Notes under the pieces: generated by a model
The model's input: only the letters and a program-made list of their open reading frames with translations
The model's database searches: none
What the model was told of the DNA's origin: nothing
NCBI RefSeq assembly: GCF_036057275.1
Contig: NZ_CP107945.1
Coordinates: 7,874,001 to 7,938,000, forward strand
Direction of reading: 5' to 3'
Source of the DNA: Streptomyces sp. NBC_00390
Lineage (GTDB): Bacteria; Actinomycetota; Actinomycetes; Streptomycetales; Streptomycetaceae
Length of the DNA: 64,000 nt
Part shown: positions 43,621-50,294 of the stretch, piece after piece
Position numbering within the stretch: position 1 is the stretch's first letter
Layout of the letters: every line of letters begins with the position of its first letter
Position numbers and translations under genes: made by a program

Positions 43621-44274
43621 GTGCCCGCACAACACGACATTGCTGCTGAGACCGAGCTCTGGGACACGTACGCCAGCAGTGCCTTCAAAGACGACATGGA
43701 GCCCGTCTTCCACTGGACCCAGTACGCGGGCCACGGTCCGGGCCCCGAGCTCCTCGACGACCCGAGCACCGTCCTGGAGATCGGCTGCGGCACCGGCCGG
43801 GCCGTGGCTTACCTGGCACAGAGCGGCATCAAGGCCACGGGGGTGGACCTCTCACCCGTCATGGTGAAGAAGACGGCCGAACGATGGGGGCCCAAGGGCG
43901 CCGCATTCGTCTGTGCCGAAGTGCTCGAGCACCTGCGCGACAGAACGCAGACCTACGACGCCATCTACTCGATCTTCGGTGCCGTGTGGTTCACCGACCC
44001 CACCAAGCTCTTCCCCCTTGTCATCGAGCGGCTCAACCCCGGCGGCGTCCTGGCGTTCTCCCACCCGCCGGCCATCCCGGGCGCCTACGGACCGCAGGGC
44101 ATGTACAAGGGAGGGTTCACCGGGAAGGCCATGTACACCTACCGCTACAGCTACACGCCCGAGCGCTGGACCCAGATGCTCGAGAAGGCCGGCTTCCGAG
44201 ACGTGGAAGCGTCCGTACTCGACGCGCCTGAGCCCGGCCACATCGGTACCCTCCTCATCCGCGCCCACCGCTGA
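43621..44274 (+). CDS. Class I SAM-dependent methyltransferase
   Basis: A 217-residue enzyme. The SAM-binding motif I is VLEIGCGTGRAVAYLAQSGI, motif II VDLSPVMVKKTAERWG, and the acidic region ends in FGAVWFTDPTKLFPL. GGGAG lies 7 bp before GTG 43621. The substrate is unknown. Size and motif spacing fit small-molecule O- or N-methyltransferases rather than DNA methylases. It is the last gene of the island cassette. Confidence 0.85.
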   Translation: MPAQHDIAAETELWDTYASSAFKDDMEPVFHWTQYAGHGPGPELLDDPSTVLEIGCGTGRAVAYLAQSGIKATGVDLSPVMVKKTAERWGPKGAAFVCAEVLEHLRDRTQTYDAIYSIFGAVWFTDPTKLFPLVIERLNPGGVLAFSHPPAIPGAYGPQGMYKGGFTGKAMYTYRYSYTPERWTQMLEKAGFRDVEASVLDAPEPGHIGTLLIRAHR

Positions 44275-44288
44275 CCGTCTGGAACGGA

Positions 44289-44332
44289 CAGCAGTCGGCC
44301 TGCGCACCAGTTGGTGCGCAGGCCGACTGCTG
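44289..44332 (+). terminator. Perfect 21-bp hairpin terminator
   Basis: CAGCAGTCGGCCTGCGCACCA and its exact complement are separated by only GT, 15 bp after the methyltransferase stop. It is one of the longest perfect dyads in the window and marks the right part of the island. Confidence 0.78.
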
Positions 44333-44434
44333 CCTGAAGCACGTCGGGGTGGGGGTCCCGAGGCGAAACCTGTGTCGGTGAGCTCCGGAACGGTCATCTC
44401 CCGTGCGCCGGAGGTCAGAAGCAGCGAGCCGTAG

Positions 44435-44700
44435 GCAACGTGCCTCCCCGAAGTGACTGCGTGGTGAGCAGGTTGGACCATGCAGTCACTCGGGCGGACC
44501 GGTGTCAACATCCCGTCCGGTATCCGTGGTGGCGTCAGTTTTCGCGGAGCTCCCGGAGGTCCACGATCCGTTTGATCTTGCCCACCGAGCGCTCGAGTGT
44601 CTCGGGGTCGACCACTTCCACCGTGACGGACACCCCGATCCCGTGCTTGACGGCCGCGGCGATCGCCCGCTCGGCTGCCGCGCGCTGCTCGGCACTCGCC
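44435..44700. repeat. 266-bp direct repeat, copy B
   Basis: The partner of copy A. It contains the end of the intact paaK gene and the former acylase upstream DNA, whose GGGGAGG site now has no acylase reading frame behind it. Copy B carries the H codon (GTGCTTG region) where copy A has D. Confidence 0.92.
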
Positions 44701-45830
44701 TCCGCGCGTGCCTCGGCGTGCACCGTGAGCGCGTCGAGCCGTCCCTCGCGGGTCAGGCGCAGCTGGAAGTGCGGGGCCACATGGGTCGTGCGCAGCACGA
44801 TCTCCTCGATCTGGGTGGGGAAGAGATTCACGCCGCGCAGGATCACCATGTCGTCGCTGCGCCCGGTCACCTTCTCCATCCGGCGGAACTGCCGTGCCGT
44901 GCCCGGCAGCAGCCTGGTGAGGTCCCGTGTCCGGTATCGGATCACCGGCATGGCCTCCTTGGTGAGCGAGGTGAAGACGAGCTCACCGCTCTCGCCGTCC
45001 GGCAGCACCTCGCCGGTGAGCGGATCGACGACCTCTGGGTAGAAGTGGTCCTCCCAGATGTGCAGTCCTTCCTTGGTCTCCACGCACTCCTGGGCGACGC
45101 CCGGTCCCATCACCTCCGACAGCCCGTAGATGTCCACGGCGTCGATGGCGAACCGCTCTTCGATCTCGCGGCGCATCTCCTCCGTCCACGGCTCGGCGCC
45201 GAATATGCCGACCTTGAGAGAGGTCGCCCGCGGGTCGATGCCCTGCCGCTCGAACTCGTCGAGCAGTGTCAGCATGTACGACGGGGTGACCATGATGATC
45301 TCGGGCCGGAAGTCCTGGATCAGCTGCACCTGGCGTGCCGTCATACCGCCGGATGCGGGGATGACCGTGCAGCCGAGGCGCTCCGCGCCGTAGTGCGCGC
45401 CGAGGCCGCCCGTGAACAGTCCGTATCCGTACGCCACATGGACCTTGTGGCCCGGCCGGCCGCCGGCCGCGCGGATCGAGCGGGCCACCACATCCGCCCA
45501 GGTGTCCAGGTCGCGCTCGGTGTAGCCGACCACGGTGGGCCGGCCCGTCGTGCCGCTGGAGGCATGGATGCGCCGCACCTGGGACTGTTCGACGGCGAAC
45601 ATGCCGAAGGGGTAGTTGTCCCGCAGGTCGGCCTTGGTGGTGAAGGGGAAGCGCGCGAGATCGGCGAGGGTGCGGCAGTCCTCGGGCCGCAGTCCTGCCT
45701 TGTCGAATGCGTCCCGGTAGAAGGCGACGTTCTCGTACACGTGGTGCAGGGTCTGCTGAAGCCGCTCGAGCTGCAGGGCTCCGAGCTCCTCGCGACCGAG
45801 CCGCTCCGCCGCGTCCAGCAGGTCCGTCAT
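44535..45830 (-). CDS. paaK: Phenylacetate-CoA ligase
   Basis: A 431-residue adenylate-forming enzyme that makes phenylacetyl-CoA, the first step of aerobic phenylacetate breakdown. Motifs: RRIHASSGTTGRPTVVGYTE (ATP loop), YGYGLFTGGLGAHYGAERLG, IYGLSEVMGPGVAQEC, and the C-terminal hinge RSDDMVILRGVNLFPTQIEE. ATG 45830 follows GGGAGTTTCCGCG. No paaABCDE epoxidase genes are nearby, so only activation is encoded here. The 3' end lies in repeat B and remains intact. Confidence 0.93.
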   Translation of the reverse strand: MTDLLDAAERLGREELGALQLERLQQTLHHVYENVAFYRDAFDKAGLRPEDCRTLADLARFPFTTKADLRDNYPFGMFAVEQSQVRRIHASSGTTGRPTVVGYTERDLDTWADVVARSIRAAGGRPGHKVHVAYGYGLFTGGLGAHYGAERLGCTVIPASGGMTARQVQLIQDFRPEIIMVTPSYMLTLLDEFERQGIDPRATSLKVGIFGAEPWTEEMRREIEERFAIDAVDIYGLSEVMGPGVAQECVETKEGLHIWEDHFYPEVVDPLTGEVLPDGESGELVFTSLTKEAMPVIRYRTRDLTRLLPGTARQFRRMEKVTGRSDDMVILRGVNLFPTQIEEIVLRTTHVAPHFQLRLTREGRLDALTVHAEARAEASAEQRAAAERAIAAAVKHGIGVSVTVEVVDPETLERSVGKIKRIVDLRELREN

Positions 45831-45856
45831 CGCGGAAACTCCCATCCCGAACCGGG

Positions 45857-45874
45857 CGACCGATCATTCGGTCG
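45857..45874. promoter_or_regulatory. Candidate TetR/PaaR-type operator upstream of paaK
   Basis: CGACCGA-TCAT-TCGGTCG, perfect 7-bp arms, 27 bp upstream of the paaK ATG. PaaR-type TetR regulators control paa genes in several bacteria with dyads of ACCGN-CGGT character. The assignment here is by position. Confidence 0.5.
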
Positions 45875-45954
45875 TGCTGCTCCGGACCAGTTATCCAGCC
45901 CACCCGCCCGGAGTCAAGGCATGGGCCACGGGCTCGTCACCGTACGCTCCGGGC

Positions 45955-46341
45955 ATGGTGCATGTACTGGGCAGCAGGATCCTGCTGCATCCCACCGACC
46001 CTCAGCGGTCGCGCGACTTCTACGGCCGTGCCCTCGGGCTGGCGATCGCCCGCGAATTCGGCACCGGACCCGAGCGCGGCACGGTGTACTTCCTCGGCGG
46101 CGGCTTCCTCGAGGTCTCCGGCCGCTCGGACGTACCGCCGTCACCGGCCCTGCGGATGTGGCTGCAGGTGGCTGATGTGCACGCAGCCCATGAGGAGTTG
46201 CGCGGCAAAGGTGTGGACGTGCTGCGTCCACCGCAGGAGGAGCCGTGGGGACTGGTCGAGATGTGGATCGCAGACCCGGACGGAGTACGGATCGCCTTGG
46301 TCGAAGTGCCGGAACACCACCCGCTGCGCTACCGACCCTGA
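45955..46341 (+). CDS. VOC (glyoxalase) family protein
   Basis: A 128-residue protein. RILLHPTDPQRSRDFYGRAL at the start, MWLQVADVHAAHEELRGKGV and EMWIADPDGVRIALVEVPEH mark the two half-modules; the last Glu is a typical metal ligand. Single VOC domain, probably a dimer. The substrate is unknown. Divergent from paaK. Confidence 0.82.
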   Translation: MVHVLGSRILLHPTDPQRSRDFYGRALGLAIAREFGTGPERGTVYFLGGGFLEVSGRSDVPPSPALRMWLQVADVHAAHEELRGKGVDVLRPPQEEPWGLVEMWIADPDGVRIALVEVPEHHPLRYRP

Positions 46342-46467
46342 CACCGGACACGTCCCCGAAACCGGCGTGCTGGGCCTTCCGTTCGGTCGGTGTCCAGGGA
46401 GGCGGGCGAAAACTCGGTGGGCGACGTGTGCGGGCTGGGCTACGGTCGACCCACAGGTTCATCTGCA

Positions 46468-46537
46468 CCTCCCGGTGCGCAGGCCGCGGTTACTTCTTTG
46501 AGATGAAAGCACCGCAGCCGTCATTGATCTCGGGAGG
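46468..46537 (+). ncRNA. yrlB: Bacterial Y RNA (Ro60-binding), short type
   Basis: A 70-nt RNA closed by CCTCCCG (46468-46474) / CGGGAGG (46531-46537). The conserved Ro60-binding strands follow: GGTGCGCAGG on the 5' side and TTGATCT on the 3' side. They compare with GGUCCGAAGG and UUGACC of animal Y RNAs. An inner stem GGC-C-GCGGT / ACCGC-A-GCC carries a 20-nt loop. It lies 185 bp before rsr on the same strand and 9 bp before the second Y RNA, so both are probably one transcript. A weak TACGGT -10-like element is at 46441. The symbol follows the bacterial Yrl naming. Confidence 0.8.
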
Positions 46538-46546
46538 CACAGCATC

Positions 46547-46686
46547 GGGTGCCCGGTGCGCAGGCGGGGGATACTTCCACTGTCAATGGGGTGGTCGCGG
46601 GTTCGAATCCCGCCGGGGGTCCCGGCCCCTGTAGCTCAGCGGTCAGAGCACCTTGTCTCCTCCACCGACCTTGATCTCGGGCACCC
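46547..46686 (+). ncRNA. yrlA: Bacterial Y RNA with permuted tRNA-like domain (YrlA type)
   Basis: A 140-nt RNA closed by GGGTGCCCG / CGGGCACCC (9 bp). It has the same Ro60-binding strands as the first RNA (GGTGCGCAGG; TTGATCT). Inside is a tRNA fold in permuted order. The T arm is GCGGG-TTCGAAT-CCCGC (46597-46613). The acceptor 3' strand CGGGGGT is joined by loop CCCG to the 5' strand GCCCCTG. Then come TA, the D arm GCTC-AGCGGTCA-GAGC (46634-46649), and an anticodon-like stem CCTTG / TGGGG that opens into the Y stem. This matches the described YrlA architecture and is not a real tRNA: it has no anticodon loop and no free acceptor end. Confidence 0.88.
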
Positions 46687-46698
46687 ACTGCTGAGCTT

Positions 46699-46720
46699 CC
46701 CCTCCGAGCGAGGGGTTTCT
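46699..46720 (+). promoter_or_regulatory. Hairpin overlapping the rsr ribosome-binding site
   Basis: CCCCTC-CGAGC-GAGGGG followed by TTTCTC and the rsr ATG at 46722. The right arm GAGGGG is also the best ribosome-binding site of rsr. The element could terminate the Y RNA transcript and, when transcribed through, hide the rsr ribosome-binding site. Confidence 0.6.
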
Positions 46721-46721
46721 C

Positions 46722-48419
46722 ATGTCCCGCTTCAACACCCGCGGCGCCCGCCCGGCCGCAAGCTCGCCCGTGACCACGACCGGGGAGCGGACCGTCACCC
46801 ACGAGGGAGCGACCGCCCACCTCCGCGACGCCAAGAGCGAACTCTTCCTGCTTGCGGTCTCCAACTTCGTCTCGCAGGACACCTTCTACGAGACCGGCGG
46901 CCGGCGCGACGACCGGTTCACCGCCCTCGTACGGCAGCTCGCCGCCGACGACCCCGCCTGGACCGCCGGCCTGCTCGGCTGGCTCCGCGGCGAGGGCAAC
47001 ATGCGCACCGCGGCGCTCGTCGGCGCCGCCGAGTTCGTCCATGCCCGGCTCGAGGCGGACCGTGCCGCCGCCCCTGGGCAGACTGCCGCCGAGGGAGCCC
47101 TGCCGTACTCGAACCGCGCCGTCATCGCGTCCGTGCTCCAGCGTGCCGACGAGCCGGGCGAGATGCTCGGCTACTGGACGTCCCGCCACGGCCGCCGGCT
47201 GCCGAAGCCCGTCAAGCGCGGTGTCGCCGACGCCCTCCAGCGCCTCTACGACGAGCGGTCGCTGCTGAAGTACGACACCGACTCCAAGGGCTTCCGCTTC
47301 GGCGACGTCCTCGAGCTCGTCCACGCCGCACCGAGCCCTGACCGGGCCTGGCAGGGGCCGCTGTTCAAGCACGCCCTGGACCGCCGCCACGGACGCGACG
47401 AGAGCATCCCGGAGCAGCTTGCGATGCTGCGCCGGCGCGCGAAGCTCATGTCGATGCCCGTGCCCGACCGGCGCGCGCTGCTCCGGGACCCGTGGGACCG
47501 GACGCTGCTCGACGACGCCGGCATGACCTGGGAGGCGCTGGCGGGCTGGGTGCAGGGTCCCCTGGACGCCGCGGCGTGGGAGGCGGTCATCCCGTCGATG
47601 GGGCTGATGGCGCTCGCCCGGAACCTGCGCAACTTCGACCAGGCCGGTGTCTGTGACGCCGTCGCCGCCACCGTCGCGTCGCGGTTCGCCGATGCCGGCC
47701 AGGTGCGCCGCTCGCGCATGTTCCCGTTCCGCTGGTGGGCCGCGTACAAGGCAGCGCCGTCACTGCGCTGGGCGCACGCACTCGAGCAGGCGATCGGGCA
47801 CTCGCTCGCCAACGTGCCCGCGCTGCACGGCCGGACGCTGATCCTGGTGGACCGGTCGCCGTCGATGTTCCCGGGATACGGCTACTCGACTCCGAACCGG
47901 TCGGACATCTCACTTGCGGAGCAGGCCGCCGTGTTCGGGTCAGCCCTTGCGATGCGCGCCGAGCGCCCGACCCTGGTCGAGTTCGGCCAGACCTCGAACG
48001 TCATGAGCGTCCCGAACGGCGGGAGCGTCCTGCGCCTGGTCGAGGCGTTCGGGCAGATCGGTGGCACTGACATCCCCTCGGCGGTGAAGAAGCACTTCGA
48101 CGGGCACGACCGCGTCGTCATCGTCACCGACGAGCAGACCCGGCCCGGCTGGCTGCCGTCGAACTGCTCCGGATACGGGGGGATGCGCGAGACGCAGATC
48201 GACGACCTCATCCCGGGGACGGTGCCGGTGTACATGTGGAACATGGCCGGCTACCGGGAGGCCGCGACGGCCTCCGGCGGCGGCAACCGGCACGCGCTGG
48301 GCGGCCTGACCGACGCGGCGTTCCGCATGATCCCGCTCCTGGACGCCGGTCGCGACGCCTCCTGGCCGTGGGAGCAGCAGGGGCCGAGCACAGGGTCCGA
48401 CGCCCGCCGGCAGAGCTGA
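46722..48419 (+). CDS. rsr: Ro60 orthologue (Rsr), TROVE and vWA domains
   Basis: A 565-residue RNA-binding ring protein. The TROVE HEAT-repeat ring (residues about 20-350) has VSNFVSQDTFYETGGRRDDR and WLRGEGNMRTAALVGAAEFV. A C-terminal von Willebrand A domain has the complete MIDAS motif LILVDRSPSM (DxSxS). Bacterial Rsr binds Y RNA, helps structured-RNA decay with PNPase and aids stress survival in Deinococcus. The Y RNAs immediately upstream are the expected partners. ATG 46722 is set by GAGGGG 7 bp before. Probably cytosolic. Confidence 0.93.
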   Translation: MSRFNTRGARPAASSPVTTTGERTVTHEGATAHLRDAKSELFLLAVSNFVSQDTFYETGGRRDDRFTALVRQLAADDPAWTAGLLGWLRGEGNMRTAALVGAAEFVHARLEADRAAAPGQTAAEGALPYSNRAVIASVLQRADEPGEMLGYWTSRHGRRLPKPVKRGVADALQRLYDERSLLKYDTDSKGFRFGDVLELVHAAPSPDRAWQGPLFKHALDRRHGRDESIPEQLAMLRRRAKLMSMPVPDRRALLRDPWDRTLLDDAGMTWEALAGWVQGPLDAAAWEAVIPSMGLMALARNLRNFDQAGVCDAVAATVASRFADAGQVRRSRMFPFRWWAAYKAAPSLRWAHALEQAIGHSLANVPALHGRTLILVDRSPSMFPGYGYSTPNRSDISLAEQAAVFGSALAMRAERPTLVEFGQTSNVMSVPNGGSVLRLVEAFGQIGGTDIPSAVKKHFDGHDRVVIVTDEQTRPGWLPSNCSGYGGMRETQIDDLIPGTVPVYMWNMAGYREAATASGGGNRHALGGLTDAAFRMIPLLDAGRDASWPWEQQGPSTGSDARRQS

Positions 48420-48422
48420 AGG

Positions 48423-48455
48423 GGCGCCGACGCGGGACCGTGCCGCGTCGGCGCC
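48423..48455 (+). terminator. Strong hairpin between rsr and the nucleotidyltransferase gene
   Basis: GGCGCCGACGCGG / CCGCGTCGGCGCC, perfect 13-bp arms with 7-nt loop, 3 bp after the rsr stop. It may attenuate rather than block, since the next gene follows in 63 bp on the same strand. Confidence 0.7.
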
Positions 48456-48517
48456 GCGCCGGCGGACGAGCAGCCGGTGCTCCCGCCCGCCATACACCAC
48501 ACAAGAGAGAGGCAGCT

Positions 48518-49222
48518 GTGACCTCCAAGAACATCCTGCTGTCCGGCATAGTCGGCTCCACCGCGTACGGCCTTGCCCGCGAAGGATCGGACGTGGACCG
48601 CCTCGGCGTGTTCGCCGCCCCGACCGAGGACCTCCACGGCCTCCACCCCCCGAAGGAGTCGCACGTCACGACCGCGCCGGACAGCACCCTCCACGAGGTC
48701 GCCAAATGGTGCCGGCTTGCCCTGCGCGGCAACCCCACCGTCAACGAACTCGTCTGGCTCCCCGATGAGCTGTACGAGGTGCGCACGCCGCTCGGTGACG
48801 AGCTGATCGGTCTCCGGGCGTCGCTGCTGTCCGCCAAGCGGGTCCGCGACGCCTATCTCGGATACGCCACCCAGCAGTTCAAACGGCTCTACGACCGGGG
48901 CGACGGCGCGCTCTGCGCCGACACCCGCAAGCGCACCGCCAAGCACGCCCGCCACCTCAAGCGCCTCTGCGGGCAGGGCTACGAGCTCTACGCCACCGGA
49001 CACCTGAGCATCCGCGTCGACGACCCCGACGAGTACTACCGGTTCGGTGAACAGGTCGCGGCGGACGCGATGGCCGCGCTGCCGCTGCTGCAGCACTACG
49101 AACAGGCCTTCGACGAGACGCGCAGCGCCCTGCCCGAGCAGGCCGACGAGGCGCCCGCCGAAGCGTGGCTGCGGCGTGTGCGCGCCCACTACTACGCGGT
49201 GGAGGGGCGGGAGGGGTCGTGA
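48518..49222 (+). CDS. RlaP-type nucleotidyltransferase (RNA repair associated)
   Basis: A 234-residue DNA-polymerase-beta-superfamily enzyme. The nucleotidyltransferase motif is GSTAYGLAREGSDVDRLGVF with the two catalytic aspartates in DVD. LALRGNPTVNELVWLPDELY and RVRDAYLGYATQQFKRLYDR continue the family (RlaP, also annotated YcgL-like). RlaP genes are linked to RNA ligase and Ro60 in RNA repair gene clusters. It probably adds or removes a nucleotide at RNA ends. GTG 48518 follows AGAGAGAGGCAGCT. No RtcB, RtcA or RNA ligase is in the window. Confidence 0.85.
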   Translation: MTSKNILLSGIVGSTAYGLAREGSDVDRLGVFAAPTEDLHGLHPPKESHVTTAPDSTLHEVAKWCRLALRGNPTVNELVWLPDELYEVRTPLGDELIGLRASLLSAKRVRDAYLGYATQQFKRLYDRGDGALCADTRKRTAKHARHLKRLCGQGYELYATGHLSIRVDDPDEYYRFGEQVAADAMAALPLLQHYEQAFDETRSALPEQADEAPAEAWLRRVRAHYYAVEGREGS

Positions 49223-49389
49223 CCGACGGCCTGGTGCAGTCCCTGCTCCGGCTCGGCTGTGGGTGCGGCAGGCCGGGACGGGACCACTGACCGCGCTTCG
49301 GTGCAACGCTCGTGGCCGACCGGTCGTCCGGCTGCGCTGTGGGCGCAAGCCCATTGCCACGACGGCGCGCGGCTGGTGAAGATCACCGC

Positions 49390-50223
49390 ATGGGGACGTT
49401 CAGAGCGCATGACGGGACCGAGCTCGCGTACCACCTCATGGGGGAGGGGGAGCCGCTGATCTGTCTGCCGGGCGGTCCGATGCGCGCTTCCGCCTACTAC
49501 GGGGATCTGGGTGGGCTCAGCGGGCACCGACAGCTGGTGCTGCTGGATCTACGCGGCACGGGGGCGTCGGCGGTGCCGGCCGACCCGGAGTCGTACCGGT
49601 GCGACCGGCAGGTCGGCGACGTCGAGGCGCTGCGCGCACATATCGGCCTGGAACAGGTCAACCTGCTGGCCCATTCGGCGGGCGGCAACCTGGCCCTGCT
49701 GTACGCCGCCCGGCACCCGGAGCGCATACGGCGGCTCGCCCTGATCACGCCCAACGCCTGGGCCCTGGAGATGCAGGCCACCGCGGAGGAACGCCTGGCC
49801 GCGGCCCGGCTGCGCAGCGGCGAGCCCTGGTTCGAGGCCGCGTACACCGCCTTCGAGGCGGCGCTGAGCGGTCAGGAGCCGAAGGACTCGTTCGCGCCGT
49901 TCTTCTACGGGAGCTGGGACGCGGCGGCCGAGGCGCATGCCGCGACGGACCTGGAGCAGGTCAACCGCGAGGCAGCCGCCCGCTTCGGCGGCCCCGGTGC
50001 CTATGACCCGCCGGCCGCCCGGGCCGCGCTGAGGGCCCTGGAGGCGCCGGTGCTGGTGCTGGCCGGTGAGCTGGACGGCGCTCCGCGACCCGACCGGGCC
50101 GGTGGGCCGGCTGCGCTGTTCCCGGCCGGCGAATGCGTCGTGCAGTCCGGCGGGGGTCACTTCCCCTGGCTGGACGATCCTCAGTGGTACGTACGGACGG
50201 TTGCCCGGTTCCTGCCCTTGTGA
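49390..50223 (+). CDS. Alpha/beta hydrolase (proline iminopeptidase-like)
   Basis: A 277-residue hydrolase. MGTFRAHDGTELAYHLMGEG leads to the oxyanion region CLPGGPMRASAYYGDLGGLS and DLRGTGAS. The nucleophile elbow is LLAHSAGGNLALLYA, the acid probably in VLVLAGELDGAP, and the His in GGGHFPWLDD. Cap-less small members hydrolyse esters, amides or peptides; the substrate is not readable. It stands alone after the RlaP gene. Confidence 0.83.
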   Translation: MGTFRAHDGTELAYHLMGEGEPLICLPGGPMRASAYYGDLGGLSGHRQLVLLDLRGTGASAVPADPESYRCDRQVGDVEALRAHIGLEQVNLLAHSAGGNLALLYAARHPERIRRLALITPNAWALEMQATAEERLAAARLRSGEPWFEAAYTAFEAALSGQEPKDSFAPFFYGSWDAAAEAHAATDLEQVNREAAARFGGPGAYDPPAARAALRALEAPVLVLAGELDGAPRPDRAGGPAALFPAGECVVQSGGGHFPWLDDPQWYVRTVARFLPL

Positions 50224-50294
50224 GCGGGCGTGATCGGGGGAAGATGCGAGATAGTAGTTGAATCACGCAAACAACCGCCGTGAAGGAGACCGCG

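Larger units (their letters stand above)
37467..44434. mobile_element. Inserted genomic island between direct repeats
   Basis: About 6.97 kb lies between repeats A and B. Removing it plus one repeat restores an acylase-paaK arrangement with a 330-bp intergenic region, so the island is an insertion with duplication of the target. Its left end cuts into a Thg1-like gene. No integrase, transposase or plasmid replication gene is visible inside, so the mechanism (Campbell-type recombination, or an element that lost its integrase) is unknown. The gene content is accessory. Confidence 0.75.

Noticed and set aside
37467-44434. Calling the island a prophage or ICE
   Set aside because: No integrase, portal, capsid, relaxase or replication gene is visible; only the flanking repeats support mobility.
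46597-46660. Annotating a tRNA gene or tRNA pseudogene
   Set aside because: T arm and D arm are present but in permuted order, inside a closed Y RNA stem and without anticodon loop or CCA end; a YrlA RNA explains everything.
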